From positions 2,356,001 to 2,420,000 of the forward strand of contig NZ_JAUTAG010000001.1 of the NCBI RefSeq assembly GCF_030818255.1: a stretch of DNA of 64,000 nucleotides. Direction: 5' to 3'. The notes under the pieces are model-generated. The model was not told the origin of the DNA. It made no database searches and saw only the letters and a program-made list of their open reading frames with translations. This document shows, piece by piece, positions 18,737 to 28,156 of this stretch (the stretch's first letter is position 1; each line of letters opens with the position of its first letter). Origin of the DNA: Microbacterium sp. SORGH_AS_0969 (GTDB lineage Bacteria; Actinomycetota; Actinomycetes; Actinomycetales; Microbacteriaceae). A program made the translations under genes and the position numbers.

Positions 18737-20458
18737 CTACGCGCGGCGTTCCGGCGTCCCGTCGGAATGTTCGGCGCACACGACAGAACCCGCCGCTGCG
18801 GCCGCGTCGTCGACCGCGAAGACCGCCTCGAGCACGGCATCCGCCCCCTCCGCCGTGAGTCGCGCCCCCAGGCGCTCGGCGTGCGATCCGGGGCGCAGCC
18901 GCGCGTGCGGGCTCGGTGCGCCCGGCGAGACGATCCGCACCCGCAGGCGGGGGCCGCCGGCGGTTGCGGCCACGCGCAGCTCGACGCGCGCGGTGCGTTC
19001 GCGCGCGTGCTTCGCCGCGTTCAGCAGGCCCTCGCTCACGACGTCGACGACGTCGCGCGCGAGGGCCGAGTCGGTGCGCAGCGCGGCGCTCGCCGCGTCG
19101 GAGACGTCGGCGGAGACCGGCATCGCGGCTCCCCAGGTCTGGAGCACCGGGCCGAGCGAGTCCGCCGCGGCGGGGGCGGTGGGGCGATCGAGAACGGTGC
19201 GGAGCTGCTCGCTGAGCATATGCAGATCGGCGGCGAGGACGGCGACGTCAGCGGGGGCGGCGTCGGGATGCCGGAGGGCGAACTGCACCGCCGCCCCCTG
19301 GGCGTCGGCGTGCAGGAGGCCGGCCGCGCGGCGCAGGGCAGCGCGGACGCGGCGGGTGCCGAGGTCGTCGGCGCGCCCGCGCGCGGCCACGGCACCGGAC
19401 AGGCGCCGACGCTCGACGCGCAGCGCGTGAGCCGTGCTGCGGCCCGCGGCGAGGGCGAACGCCAGGGCGGGATAGGCCAGAACGGCGAGGGAGGCTGCGG
19501 CGAGCGGCACGCCCTGGCCGACGGCGACCGCTGCCAGCGTCAGGCCCGCGAGCAGGGTGGTCGCGACGAAGACGGCACCGCGGGCCCGGGGTCGCCGCCG
19601 CAGCGAGGGGAGTCGGGCCGCGAGATCGGCTGCGCCGCCGGAGAGGAGGGCGACGCAGAAACCGACGACCAGGTCGATCGGCGCGACGCTCCGCAGCGCG
19701 TAGGGGAGGACGGCCAGCGCGTAGACGCCCGCCGCGAGTCCCGGCGGGGGAAGTCGCAGCGGTGACGCCCGCCGGCGGAGGGCGCGCGGAGCCTGTGCGT
19801 CGAGCGGATCACCCGGCGCGGGCGGAGCGGCGGCGCGCTCGTCGAGCCGGTGGGCGTGCGCGCGGACATCGACGGCGAGAGCGCGCACGTCGGCCGTGGT
19901 CTCGAACCGGGCGGTGGTCAGGAGGTCGGCGGCGGCGAGGATGTCGGCCCGCGCGGCGGCGGCGTATTCGCGCACCCGCGCGGCACTGCCTTCCCACTGG
20001 GCGAGGACCTGCGCGAGCAGCGCGTTGGTTTCGCGGATCGACCGCGCCGCGTCCACGAGCGTGGCCGTTCCGATCAGCGCGATCGTCCAGACGACGAGAT
20101 TCGTGAGGATCCGCAGGGGCGCGTCGGTGGGCGGGGGAACCGGCAGGCCGCCGAGCCGCGAGAGGGCGTCCTGCAGCGGCGGCCGCGCGGCCGCGGTGAG
20201 CACCAGCGCCGACACGATCACCGCCGCGCGTACTCGGGGGTCGGAGGCGGCGCGTTCGATCAGGGCGACCCCCGCCCAGACCACCGAGATCCCGGCCGCG
20301 CCGGCGGCACCGACGAGCGCGCGCTGGAGCACGGAGAGCCCGACCGGGAGCGGCGCGAGCAGCGTCACCGAGACGACGAACACCGCCGCGAACGTCCACG
20401 CGGTGACGAAGTGGCCCCCGGTCACCGCGCGACGCACGGCGGGCCACAGCGTGATCAC
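18737..20458 (-). CDS. Membrane sensor histidine kinase, atypical (lacks a clear H-box)
   Basis: The GTG at 20458 overlaps the response regulator's stop (GTGA). The 573-residue protein has four to five N-terminal helices, a cytoplasmic linker of about 100 residues, a second block of membrane segments near the middle, and a C-terminal GHKL ATPase region with an N-box (EGLLNAAKHARERTARVELRV) and a degenerate G-box. I see no usual HDxxxQ phosphoacceptor, which is unusual. Together with the preceding regulator it forms a two-component pair. The signal is unknown. Confidence 0.75.
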   Translation of the reverse strand: MITLWPAVRRAVTGGHFVTAWTFAAVFVVSVTLLAPLPVGLSVLQRALVGAAGAAGISVVWAGVALIERAASDPRVRAAVIVSALVLTAAARPPLQDALSRLGGLPVPPPTDAPLRILTNLVVWTIALIGTATLVDAARSIRETNALLAQVLAQWEGSAARVREYAAAARADILAAADLLTTARFETTADVRALAVDVRAHAHRLDERAAAPPAPGDPLDAQAPRALRRRASPLRLPPPGLAAGVYALAVLPYALRSVAPIDLVVGFCVALLSGGAADLAARLPSLRRRPRARGAVFVATTLLAGLTLAAVAVGQGVPLAAASLAVLAYPALAFALAAGRSTAHALRVERRRLSGAVAARGRADDLGTRRVRAALRRAAGLLHADAQGAAVQFALRHPDAAPADVAVLAADLHMLSEQLRTVLDRPTAPAAADSLGPVLQTWGAAMPVSADVSDAASAALRTDSALARDVVDVVSEGLLNAAKHARERTARVELRVAATAGGPRLRVRIVSPGAPSPHARLRPGSHAERLGARLTAEGADAVLEAVFAVDDAAAAAGSVVCAEHSDGTPERRA

Positions 20459-21084
20459 GCGACGGAGCCGAACTCGGCGAGATAGAGAGCGCTCGCACGC
20501 ACGCGGGGGTTCGTTCCGCCCGCCGCGCGCAGATCGAGGCGCGCGAAGATACGGCTCATCGCGCGCTCCACCGCCCGCGTCGTGGTGCCGCGCTCGCGCG
20601 CGATCTGCTCGTTCGACCAGCCGCGTGCGACGAGCGCGAGCACCTCGATCTGACGCCGGGTGAGACCGGCCAGAGCGGAGGCGCGCACCGGCGTCGGCGC
20701 GGGCGGTGTGGCTCGGCGCAGTGCCGCCTCGACGGCATCCACCACCACTTCGGCCGAGGTCACGTCGAGCTTCGAGACGAACACGGCCCCGGCGGGGCCG
20801 CGGTGCCCGGCGACGGCCCCGGGGAAGCTGCTGAGGAACACCACGGCCAGGTGCGGGGCCAGACCGGTGAGCATCGTGGCCAGCTCGACGCCGGACGGGC
20901 GCGAGCCCAGGTCGATGTCGGTGAGCAGGACGTCGGGGTCGCTGTCGGCGAACAAGCGCGTCGCCTCGGCGGCGTCCGCGGCTCCGGTGGCCTCGAATCC
21001 GCGGTGGACCAGCATGTCGCACAGCAGCGCACGCATCGCCGGCTGATCCTCCACGACGAGCACGCGTCGCACCCACGCGGTCAC
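20455..21084 (-). CDS. NarL/FixJ-type response regulator
   Basis: The GTG start at 21084 is chosen because GGGTGAGG lies about 7 nt upstream; GTG 21087 is an alternative. The receiver domain has the acidic pair ED (12-13), phosphoacceptor Asp56 in LLTDIDLG and Lys in FVSKLD. The C-terminal LuxR-type helix-turn-helix reads LTRRQIEVLALVARGWSNEQIA. The stop overlaps the start of the kinase gene by four bases. Target genes are not evident; divergent transcription from the NAD(P)-binding protein gene makes that one candidate. Confidence 0.9.
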   Translation of the reverse strand: MTAWVRRVLVVEDQPAMRALLCDMLVHRGFEATGAADAAEATRLFADSDPDVLLTDIDLGSRPSGVELATMLTGLAPHLAVVFLSSFPGAVAGHRGPAGAVFVSKLDVTSAEVVVDAVEAALRRATPPAPTPVRASALAGLTRRQIEVLALVARGWSNEQIARERGTTTRAVERAMSRIFARLDLRAAGGTNPRVRASALYLAEFGSVA

Positions 21085-21150
21085 CACGCGCCTCACCCTA
21101 GCGCCGTCAAGCCCCCGTCGTGGGCGAGGCCGCGGCGTACCGTGTCGGGC

Positions 21151-22773
21151 ATGAGCGAGCTGTCCGCCCCCACCGGCCGTGAACCCGCGCTCGTCGCGCA
21201 ACCCCGCCCCGACGGGTCGGCGCCGCGGGCTCTCGTGCTCGGCGCCACGGGCTACCTCGGCGGACGGCTCGTGCCGCGGCTGCTCTCCGCGGGATATCGC
21301 GTGCGGGTGCTCGCCCGCGACGCGCGGCGAGTGGAGGCCTTCCCGTGGGGGCACGACGTCGAGACGATCGAGGGCGATGCGACGGATGCCGCCGCGGTGG
21401 CCCGCGCGGTCGACGCGGTCGACGTGCTGTACTACCTGATCCACTCCATGGGCGGCGGCCGGAATTTCGAGGATACCGATCGCCGCGCGGCGCGCACCGT
21501 CGCCGACGCCGCGGCCGCGGCATCCGTCTCGCGCATCGTGTACCTCGGCGGGCTCCACCCCGACGACGCCCCGCTGTCGGCGCACCTGCGCTCGCGCGTC
21601 GAGGTGGGGGAGATCCTGCTCGCCAGCGGCGTGCCGACGCTGGTCCTGCAGGCCGGGGTCGTGATCGGGTCGGGCTCTGCGTCCTTCGAGATGGTGCGTC
21701 ATCTCACGGACGTTCTCCCGTACATGCCCGCGCCGAAGTGGGTGCGCAATCGCATCCAGCCCATCGCCGTGCGCGACGTGCTGCACTACCTGCTCGGGGC
21801 GGCGCGGGTCGCCCCGAACGTCAACCGCGCCGTCGACATCGGCGGCCCCGACGTGCTGCGGTACGGCCAGATGATGAACGGATACGCCCTCGAGGCCGGA
21901 CTCCACCAGCGCGCCATCGCGTCGCTGCCCGTGCTCACGCCCCGGCTGGCCTCGCACTGGGTCAACCTCGTCACACCGATCCCGAAGTCCATCGCGCGTC
22001 CGCTCGTGGAGTCGCTGCAGAACGACTGCGTCGTGAAGGATCGCGCGATCGACGATCTCGTGCCGCGGCCCGAGGGCGGACTGTTGCCGTATCGCGAGGC
22101 CGTCCGACGGGCCCTCGGGCGCGTGAACGACGACGCGATCGAGACGAGCTGGCAGGATGCCGAGGTCTCCGGCGCCCCGAGCGATCCGCTGCCGAGTGAC
22201 CCGGACTGGGCCGGACGGCTGGTGTACACAGACGAGCGGACGATGCGCACGAGCGCGAGCCCCACGCAGCTGTGGTCGGTGATCGAGGGGATCGGCGGAG
22301 AGAACGGCTGGTACTCCTCGCCGCTGCTGTGGGCCATCCGGGGGTGGATGGACCGCCTGGTCGGCGGCGTGGGCCTCGCGCGCGGCCGCCGCAGCCGGAG
22401 CGTCGTGACCGTCGGCGACGCGCTGGACTTCTGGCGGGTCGAGGCGATCGAGCCCGGACACCTGCTGCGCCTGCGGGCCGAGATGAAGGTGCCCGGCGGC
22501 GCATGGCTGGAACTGCGGGCGAGCCCCGACGGCGACGGTGCGCGCTTCGATCAGCGGGCTCTGTTCTTCCCGACGGGCCTCGCCGGGCGGCTTTACTGGC
22601 TCTCGGTGCTGCCGTTCCACGGCCTCATCTTCAGCGGCATGGCGCGGCGCATCACCGCGGCGGCCGAGTCGGTCCAGCGCGACGACCTCGAACCGAAGGC
22701 GAAGGCCGGGCGCATCGCCCCTGAGGTGCCGGAGGTCGAGACGGTCCCGTCGGCGGCCGACGCGCGCGCCTAG
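21151..22773 (+). CDS. NAD(P)-binding atypical SDR fused to DUF2867 domain
   Basis: The ATG at 21151 gives 540 residues. Residues ~25-250 are an NmrA/SDR-like Rossmann domain starting VLGATGYLGGRLVPRLL, with YYLIHSMGGG and VYLGGLHPDD characteristic of this group. Residues ~345-510 are a DUF2867 (SRPBCC-like) domain, with ENGWYSSPLLWAIRGWMDRLVGG and the closing WLSVLPFHGLIFSGMARRI. The fusion is common in actinobacteria and its substrate is unknown. It is divergent from the two-component system and precedes mogA by 9 nt, so it may be transcribed with the molybdopterin genes. Confidence 0.85.
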   Translation: MSELSAPTGREPALVAQPRPDGSAPRALVLGATGYLGGRLVPRLLSAGYRVRVLARDARRVEAFPWGHDVETIEGDATDAAAVARAVDAVDVLYYLIHSMGGGRNFEDTDRRAARTVADAAAAASVSRIVYLGGLHPDDAPLSAHLRSRVEVGEILLASGVPTLVLQAGVVIGSGSASFEMVRHLTDVLPYMPAPKWVRNRIQPIAVRDVLHYLLGAARVAPNVNRAVDIGGPDVLRYGQMMNGYALEAGLHQRAIASLPVLTPRLASHWVNLVTPIPKSIARPLVESLQNDCVVKDRAIDDLVPRPEGGLLPYREAVRRALGRVNDDAIETSWQDAEVSGAPSDPLPSDPDWAGRLVYTDERTMRTSASPTQLWSVIEGIGGENGWYSSPLLWAIRGWMDRLVGGVGLARGRRSRSVVTVGDALDFWRVEAIEPGHLLRLRAEMKVPGGAWLELRASPDGDGARFDQRALFFPTGLAGRLYWLSVLPFHGLIFSGMARRITAAAESVQRDDLEPKAKAGRIAPEVPEVETVPSAADARA

Positions 22774-22782
22774 GCTGGAACG

Positions 22783-23265
22783 GTGCCGTACACCGCCCAC
22801 GTGATCACCGTGTCCGACCGCTCGGCCGCGGGACTCCGCGAAGACCGGGGCGGTCCGCTTGCGGTCTCGCTCCTGCGGGACGCCGGCTTCGACTGCGGCG
22901 ACCCGGTCGTCGTCCCCGATGGCGCCGACAGCGTCGAAGCGGCCCTGCGCGCGGCGATCGCCACGGGCCGCGGGCTCGTCGTCACGACCGGCGGCACCGG
23001 CATCGCGCCCACCGACCGCACGCCCGAGGGCACGGCGCGGGTCCTCGATCGCGAACTCCCTGGCATCGCCGAAGAGCTCCGCCGACGGGGACTCTCCGAC
23101 ACCCCGCTCGCGGTGATCTCGCGCGGCCTCGCCGGGATCGCCGACCCCGGCACCCTCGTGGTGAACCTTCCCGGAGCCACGCGGGCCGTGGCATCCGGAA
23201 TCTCGGTGATCGTCGAGATCGCCCCCCACGTGCTCGACCAACTCGCCGGAGGAGACCACGCATGA
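22783..23265 (+). CDS. mogA: Molybdopterin adenylyltransferase, MogA/MoaB type
   Basis: The GTG start yields 160 residues that begin AHVITVSDRSAAGLRED and contain the MPT-binding TTGGTGIAPTDRTPE motif. The enzyme activates molybdopterin by adenylylation before molybdate insertion by MoeA. The stop overlaps the moaE start as ATGA. The distinction between MogA and MoaB by name is arbitrary here; MoeA carries out the next step. Confidence 0.9.
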   Translation: MPYTAHVITVSDRSAAGLREDRGGPLAVSLLRDAGFDCGDPVVVPDGADSVEAALRAAIATGRGLVVTTGGTGIAPTDRTPEGTARVLDRELPGIAEELRRRGLSDTPLAVISRGLAGIADPGTLVVNLPGATRAVASGISVIVEIAPHVLDQLAGGDHA

Positions 23266-23690
23266 GCGCCGTCCGCATCGCCCAGCTGTCGGAGGAGCCG
23301 CTCGACCTCGACGCGCACCTGCGCGCCGTGGAAGACGACGCGTCGGGCGCCGTCACGACCTTCGTCGGTCGCGTGCGGAACACGGATCCGGATGCCGATG
23401 ACGCCGTCGTCGCGCTGGAGTACAGCTCGCACCCCGACGCGCCCGCCGCTCTCCACCGCATCGCGCAGGAGGCCGCCGCGGGTACCGACGCGATCGTCGC
23501 CGTGAGTCACCGCGTGGGCCGGCTGGAGGTGGGGGAGGCCGCCGTCATCATCGCCGTGGCATCCGGTCACCGCGCCGAGGCGTTCGAGGTGTGCCGCACC
23601 GTGATCGAGACGATCAAGACCGACCTCCCGGTGTGGAAGCGGCAGGTCGAGGCCGACGGCACGACCGCGTGGAAGGGTCTGGGCGGCTAG
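23262..23690 (+). CDS. moaE: Molybdopterin synthase catalytic subunit MoaE
   Basis: The 142-residue protein has MoaE signatures: GAVTTFVGRVRNTDPD, VVALEYSSHPDAP, VAVSHRVGRLEVGE and the catalytic lysines in PVWKRQ. It makes molybdopterin from cPMP with sulfur supplied by MoaD. moaD lies convergently some 190 bp away rather than in the same operon. The ATGA overlap with mogA shows coupling. Confidence 0.94.
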   Translation: MSAVRIAQLSEEPLDLDAHLRAVEDDASGAVTTFVGRVRNTDPDADDAVVALEYSSHPDAPAALHRIAQEAAAGTDAIVAVSHRVGRLEVGEAAVIIAVASGHRAEAFEVCRTVIETIKTDLPVWKRQVEADGTTAWKGLGG

Positions 23691-23784
23691 ATCGGTCGCG
23701 CGACGGTCAGCGCGCGTGGTTCGGCGGGGAGTGGTGCCCCGGCGGGCGGGGGAGTGGCGCGCGCGGATTGCGGCGCGCAGCCGG

Positions 23785-23849
23785 CATAAACGCCATCCGC
23801 GCACATAAACGCGTGCAGAGCGTGTTTCTGTGCGCGAACAGCGTTTATG
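23785..23849. repeat. 65-bp CATAAACGC palindromic element
   Basis: Begins CATAAACGCC and ends GCGTTTATG, with the nested AAACGCG/GTGTTTCTGTG pair. It is a single divergent copy of the element arrayed at 8332-8862, again between convergent genes (moaE and moaD). Confidence 0.75.
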
Positions 23850-23876
23850 GGGAGCGAACGACGCGGAGCGCCCCGA

Positions 23877-24113
23877 TCAGCCGCCCGCGAACGGCGGGAG
23901 CACATCGACGTGCGTGACGCCGTCCAGGGGCGCGTCGTCGTCGTGACGCGTGCCGTCGACGAGGACGGCGCAACGGTCGAGGATGCCGCCGAGGGCGGGG
24001 TGGTCCGCGACGACCCCGGCCCGCAGCGCGGCGAGGCTGTGCTCGGCGCGGTCTTCGGCATCCGTTCCCGCGGCCTCCGCGGCGGCGGCGAAGTACCGGA
24101 CGCGGACGCTCAC
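23877..24113 (-). CDS. moaD: Molybdopterin synthase sulfur-carrier subunit MoaD
   Basis: The 78-residue ubiquitin-like protein starts [15 protein letters not shown] and ends in the obligatory diglycine (LPPFAGG), which is adenylylated and thiocarboxylated. MoeB in this locus would activate it and MoaE would use it. The start overlaps the moaC stop by four bases. Confidence 0.92.
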   Translation of the reverse strand: MSVRVRYFAAAAEAAGTDAEDRAEHSLAALRAGVVADHPALGGILDRCAVLVDGTRHDDDAPLDGVTHVDVLPPFAGG

Positions 24114-24619
24114 GCGCCGGCTCCCGCGTCGGGGGTGGAGCCGGCCGGTTCGCCCGGCCTTGCCCAGTCGCCCGACTTCCCGCCGGTCTTCGACACGATG
24201 CGGACGTTCTCGATGAACGTTCCCTTATCCATGCCCTTCACCATGTCGACGACCGCGAGGGCTGCGACCGAGACGCTCGTGAGCGCTTCCATCTCGACGC
24301 CGGTGCGGTCGGCGGTGCCGACGGTGGCCTCGATCTCGACGCCGTCGTCGGTGATCTCGAGATCGACCGACGCACGGTGCACGCCGATGACGTGCGCGAG
24401 CGGCAGCAGGGCGGGCGTGGACTTCGCGGCCTGAATGCCGGCGATCCGCGCCACGGCCAGCACGTCGCCCTTGGGCGCGGTGCCGTCGCGCAGCGCCGCG
24501 ACCACCTCGGGCGCGCAGCGCACGAAGCCGCGGGCGGTTGCGGTGCGGACCGTGGGCTGCTTGAGGGTGACATCGACCATGCGGGCGTGGCCCGCGGCAT
24601 CCAGGTGCGTGAAGGTCAT
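24110..24619 (-). CDS. moaC: Cyclic pyranopterin monophosphate synthase MoaC
   Basis: The 169-residue protein contains [12 protein letters not shown] [31 protein letters not shown] with catalytic Lys/His, [26 protein letters not shown] and [12 protein letters not shown]. It acts after MoaA to form cPMP. It has a longer C-terminal tail (about 15 residues) than usual. Overlaps both neighbours by four bases (moeA stop/moaC start, moaC stop/moaD start), so moeA-moaC-moaD form one operon. Confidence 0.94.
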   Translation of the reverse strand: MTFTHLDAAGHARMVDVTLKQPTVRTATARGFVRCAPEVVAALRDGTAPKGDVLAVARIAGIQAAKSTPALLPLAHVIGVHRASVDLEITDDGVEIEATVGTADRTGVEMEALTSVSVAALAVVDMVKGMDKGTFIENVRIVSKTGGKSGDWARPGEPAGSTPDAGAGA

Positions 24620-25839
24620 GGAATCAGCATGACATCGAGCGTGTCGCCCACCGACACGGCGGACACCTCGGCGGGCACGATCGCGAACGCTTCGGCTCGC
24701 GCGAGAGAAGCGGCGAGGTGCGAGCCCGACCCGCCGGCCGTGGCCGGTCGGGCGGTTCCCGCGACGAGATCGACCGCGGCCGGGAGGTACTGGCGGCGTC
24801 CGGGCGGTGTCGTCCAGGCCTCGGATGCCGTGAGCCGGGCGATGCGCCGATCGAGCACCGCGCGTCCCTGCAGGGCCAGGAGGGCGGGCCGCACGAACAC
24901 CTCGAACGACACCGCGACGCTCACGGGGTTGCCGGGGAGGCCGAAGACGAGCCGCCCGTCGGCGAGAGCGCCGAACGCCTGGGGCTTGCCGGGCTGCATC
25001 GCCACCTTCTTGAAGGCGATGCGGTCGGACAGGGCGAGGCGCACGGGCTCGTAGGCCCCCGCGCTCACGCCGCCGGTGAAGACCACCACATCGGCGCGCG
25101 AGGCGCGCGCGAGGACGGTCTCGATTCCCGCCGGATCGTCGCCGACGCGGTCGACGAGCTCGATGTCGGCGTCGGCGGCCGCGACGAGCGCGGCCAGCAG
25201 TGTCGCGTTCGAGTCGGGGGTCTGCCCGCGCGTGGGCGTGTCGCCGGGAGCGACGAGCTCGCTTCCGGTGGAGACGACGGCGACACGCGGGCGGCGCCGG
25301 ACGGCGACCTCGGCGACCCCGGCCGCGGCGGCCGCCGCGAGAGCGAAGGGGCCGAGGCGTTCTCCTGCCGAGAGGACGACGTCGCCGGCGCGGGTGTCGC
25401 CGCCGCGCCGACGGATGAAGGCGCCCGCGGCGGCGGGGGCACGGAGGACCTCGATCGTGTCGAGCGAGTCGGCGAGGCCCCCGGCGGTGTCTTCGAACGG
25501 GACGATCGCGTCGGCGTCGGCGGGAACGGCGGCGCCCGTCATGATGCGCGCCGCCTGGCCCGGGACGATGGCGGGATCGTCGGCGGTGCCGGCCGGCAGA
25601 TCGGCGACCACTCTCAGCGACGCCGGGTGCTCGGCATCCGCCCCCTCCACGTCGGCGAAGCGGACGGCGAAGCCGTCCATCGAGGAGTTGTCGAAGCCGG
25701 GGAGGTCGTGCGCCGCGAGCACGGGCTCGGCGAGGGTGCGGCCGGAGGCCTCGGACAAAGACACGGTCTCGGCGGGGAGCAGCGAGACGGCGGCGAGCAC
25801 CCGGGAGCGGTGCTCTTCGACGGTGAGGAGGCGGGTCAC
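24616..25839 (-). CDS. moeA: Molybdopterin molybdenumtransferase MoeA
   Basis: The 407-residue protein shows the MoeA domains: N-terminal dimerisation ([10 protein letters not shown]), [12 protein letters not shown], the active domain with PIPRR-like [26 protein letters not shown] and [11 protein letters not shown], and [20 protein letters not shown] near the C-terminal beta domain. It inserts molybdate into adenylylated MPT. It is the first gene of a moeA-moaC-moaD operon. Confidence 0.94.
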   Translation of the reverse strand: MTRLLTVEEHRSRVLAAVSLLPAETVSLSEASGRTLAEPVLAAHDLPGFDNSSMDGFAVRFADVEGADAEHPASLRVVADLPAGTADDPAIVPGQAARIMTGAAVPADADAIVPFEDTAGGLADSLDTIEVLRAPAAAGAFIRRRGGDTRAGDVVLSAGERLGPFALAAAAAAGVAEVAVRRRPRVAVVSTGSELVAPGDTPTRGQTPDSNATLLAALVAAADADIELVDRVGDDPAGIETVLARASRADVVVFTGGVSAGAYEPVRLALSDRIAFKKVAMQPGKPQAFGALADGRLVFGLPGNPVSVAVSFEVFVRPALLALQGRAVLDRRIARLTASEAWTTPPGRRQYLPAAVDLVAGTARPATAGGSGSHLAASLARAEAFAIVPAEVSAVSVGDTLDVMLIP

Positions 25840-25908
25840 GCTCGGGCCTTTCGAGTCGGGGCGGCGTATGCCGCCGCCTGTCGTACGTGTCTTACCGTCC
25901 CCGGATAG

Positions 25909-25971
25909 CGCTGAGGTGCGCTGTTTGTCCGGCGCGAGTGTGCCACCGCGTGCATTTCGCGCACCTCAGCG
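25909..25971. repeat. 63-bp palindromic element in the moeB-moeA gap
   Basis: CGCTGAGGTGCGC (25909-25921) is the exact reverse complement of 25959-25971; 37 bases lie between. The 140-bp gap holds no gene. It could terminate moeB transcription upstream of moeA, but the long loop is not typical for an intrinsic terminator. Confidence 0.65.
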
Positions 25972-25978
25972 TGGGTTG

Positions 25979-26749
25979 TCACAGTCGCCTCGCGGGGCTC
26001 AGGGGAATGACGTCCTGACGTGCGCGGAGCGCGTCGATCACCACGAGGCGGCCGAGGAGCGGCTCGCCCGCGCCGGTGACGAGCTTGACGGCCTCGGTCG
26101 CGAGGAGACCGCCGACCTGCACGCACAGGGAGCCGAGCACGCCGACCTGCGCGCACGTCGGCGGCTCGCCCGCCGATCCGGGCGGAAAGAGGTCGCCGAG
26201 CACGACGGGTGCGTGTCCTTCGGGCGGGGCCGACCAGAACACGGTCACCTGCGCCGACCACTCCTGCACGGCTCCCCAGACGAGGGGGATGCCGAGGGCC
26301 TCGGCCGCGGCGGCCACCGCCTCGCGGGTGTCGAAGGTGTCGCTGCCGTCGATCACGAGGTGAGCGCCCTCGAGCAGCTCGCGGGCATTGTCGGAGGTCA
26401 GGCGTACCGTGCGTTCATGGACGACGGTGAGCGGCGACAGGGCCTGGACGGCACGGGCGGCGGAGGTGGTCTTCGCCGTGCCGATGTCGTCGACCCGGTG
26501 GGCGAGCTGGCGCTGCAGGTTGGTGCGTTCGACCGTGTCGTCGTCGATGATCACGAGCTCACCGACGCCCGCCGCGGCGAGCGAGAGCAGCACGGGGGAG
26601 CCGAGTCCTCCGGCGCCCACCACGGCGATACGCGCGGCCGCGATCCGCCGTTGCCCCTCCTCACCGATACCGGCGAGCACGGCGTGACGCGCCGTGCGGA
26701 TGAGTTCTTCGGGGGCGAGGGATGCCACCGGCTCGACGAGCGGTCTCAT
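25979..26749 (-). CDS. moeB: MoaD-activating adenylyltransferase, MoeB/ThiF family
   Basis: The 256-residue protein has the E1-like nucleotide site VVGAGGLGSPVLLSLAAAGVG, the DDDTVERTNLQRQ segment with catalytic Arg, SDTFDTRE, and a catalytic-Cys region near PPTCAQVGVLG. No C-terminal rhodanese domain is present. Only one zinc-site CxxC half is plain, so metal binding may be reduced. Its ATG overlaps the moaA stop (ATGA). Confidence 0.88.
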   Translation of the reverse strand: MRPLVEPVASLAPEELIRTARHAVLAGIGEEGQRRIAAARIAVVGAGGLGSPVLLSLAAAGVGELVIIDDDTVERTNLQRQLAHRVDDIGTAKTTSAARAVQALSPLTVVHERTVRLTSDNARELLEGAHLVIDGSDTFDTREAVAAAAEALGIPLVWGAVQEWSAQVTVFWSAPPEGHAPVVLGDLFPPGSAGEPPTCAQVGVLGSLCVQVGGLLATEAVKLVTGAGEPLLGRLVVIDALRARQDVIPLSPARRL

Positions 26750-27945
26750 CCGCCGATCGCGCTCATCGTGCGCTCGGGCTGGACGAAGTCGGCGCGCGCG
26801 AGCCCTACGCGATCGGAGCCGTGGGCGCGGGGCTTGAGCCACATGGCATCCCGCCAGATCTGCGCGAGACCCTCGTCGTCGGCGCCGTCACGGAGCGCCG
26901 TGAGCAGGTCGGTCTCTTCGTGGGAGAACAGGCACGACCGGATTCGGCCGTCGGCGGTGACGCGCGTGCGTGAACAGGTGGAGCAGAACGGTTCGGTGAC
27001 CGACGAGATGATGCCGACGTGCCCGGCGAGGGCGGTCTCGCCGAGGCGGCGCACCTCCCAGCGCTCAGCGGGCGCGGCGCCCCGGCCCCGGGGGTCGGCG
27101 GTGAGGGTGAAGGCCCCCTCGATCGCGGCGCGGATGTCGCGGGCCGGGATGACGTTGGTCGCGCTCCATGACCGGTCGCCGTCGAGGGGCATGTCCTCGA
27201 TGAAGCGCATCTCGAAGCCGTTCGACACGGCCCAGTCGACCAGGGGGACGACCTCGGTGTCGTTGATGCCCCGGAGGAGCACAGCGTTGATCTTGATGGG
27301 GCCGAGGTCCGCGGCGCGCGCGGCCTGGAGACCTGCGAGCACCTTGTCGAGGTGCGGGCGGCGCGTGAGCTCGGCGAAGGTCTCGGGGTGGAGGGTGTCG
27401 AGCGAGACGTTCACGCGGTTGAGGCCGGCATCCTTCAGGGTCTGGGCGCGGCGGTCGAGGCCGACCGCGTTCGTCGTCAGCGAGATCGGCAGATCGGGAT
27501 TGTCGGCGCGGATGCCGGCGATGATGTGCTCGAGGTCCTTGCGCACGAGGGGCTCGCCGCCGGTGATCCGCAGTTCTTCCGCGCCCAGGGAGTGCACAGC
27601 GACGCGGACGATGCGCCGGATCTCGTCGGCGCTCATCAGCTGCGACTGCGGGAGCCACGGCATCCCGTCGGCCGGCATGCAGTACGTGCAGCGGAGGTTG
27701 CACTTGTCGATCACCGAGACGCGCAGGTCGGTGGCGACCCGGCCGAAGCGGTCGAGGAGACCGCCGCTCCGCGGAGCGCCGGCGACAGGTTCGTGCGCGG
27801 GGCGCTCAGGATTCGCCGTCGCGGGGCCGGTTCCGCCGGTCGTGCGGACCGCGCCGAGCCCGCTCACCGCGCCGTTCGCGGTCACGGTCGCGCCGAGGGG
27901 GACGACGACCGGACCACGCGTCGCGCTCGCGTGCTCGGCATCCAT
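26746..27945 (-). CDS. moaA: GTP 3',8-cyclase MoaA (radical SAM)
   Basis: The 399-residue protein has the radical SAM CxxxCxxC cluster in IDKCNLRCTYC, ITGGEPLVRKDLE, and the second cluster in EPFCSTCSRTRVTADGRIRSCLF. It ends in the functional diglycine (SAIGG). An N-terminal extension of about 65 residues precedes the SAM domain; a later start is possible, though none is obvious. It begins molybdopterin synthesis and is co-transcribed with moeB. It is divergent from the Mop regulator gene. Confidence 0.93.
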   Translation of the reverse strand: MDAEHASATRGPVVVPLGATVTANGAVSGLGAVRTTGGTGPATANPERPAHEPVAGAPRSGGLLDRFGRVATDLRVSVIDKCNLRCTYCMPADGMPWLPQSQLMSADEIRRIVRVAVHSLGAEELRITGGEPLVRKDLEHIIAGIRADNPDLPISLTTNAVGLDRRAQTLKDAGLNRVNVSLDTLHPETFAELTRRPHLDKVLAGLQAARAADLGPIKINAVLLRGINDTEVVPLVDWAVSNGFEMRFIEDMPLDGDRSWSATNVIPARDIRAAIEGAFTLTADPRGRGAAPAERWEVRRLGETALAGHVGIISSVTEPFCSTCSRTRVTADGRIRSCLFSHEETDLLTALRDGADDEGLAQIWRDAMWLKPRAHGSDRVGLARADFVQPERTMSAIGG

Positions 27946-28043
27946 GGGTTGAGCCTAGGTCAGCGGAGAGGAAGCGGGGGCGTGAGCAGGGGATTCGGCG
28001 AGCGGGGCGGCGGGATGGTTGTCGCGGCGCTGCGTGTTGGGAT

Positions 28044-28111
28044 GGGAGGAGATTCGGGGAGGGGAGGACGGAGTCGCGGCTGGGCGTCCTCCCCCGCAGA
28101 AATCTCCTCCC
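28044..28111. repeat. 68-bp palindromic element between moaA and the mop gene
   Basis: GGGAGGAGATT (28044-28054) is exactly complementary to 28101-28111. A bulged inner stem pairs GGGGAGGACG with CGTCCTCCCC. It lies between divergent promoters and does not look like the known Moco riboswitch. It resembles in size the other intergenic palindromes of the window, although its sequence is different. Confidence 0.6.
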
Positions 28112-28156
28112 GCGGCCGCCCCGCCGTGCTCCGGCGGCCCGCGGTACCGTCGTCGC

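Noticed and set aside
27946..28156. Moco riboswitch upstream of moaA
   Set aside because: The stem-loop at 28044-28111 is a simple bulged palindrome; I could not find the multi-stem Moco aptamer pattern.
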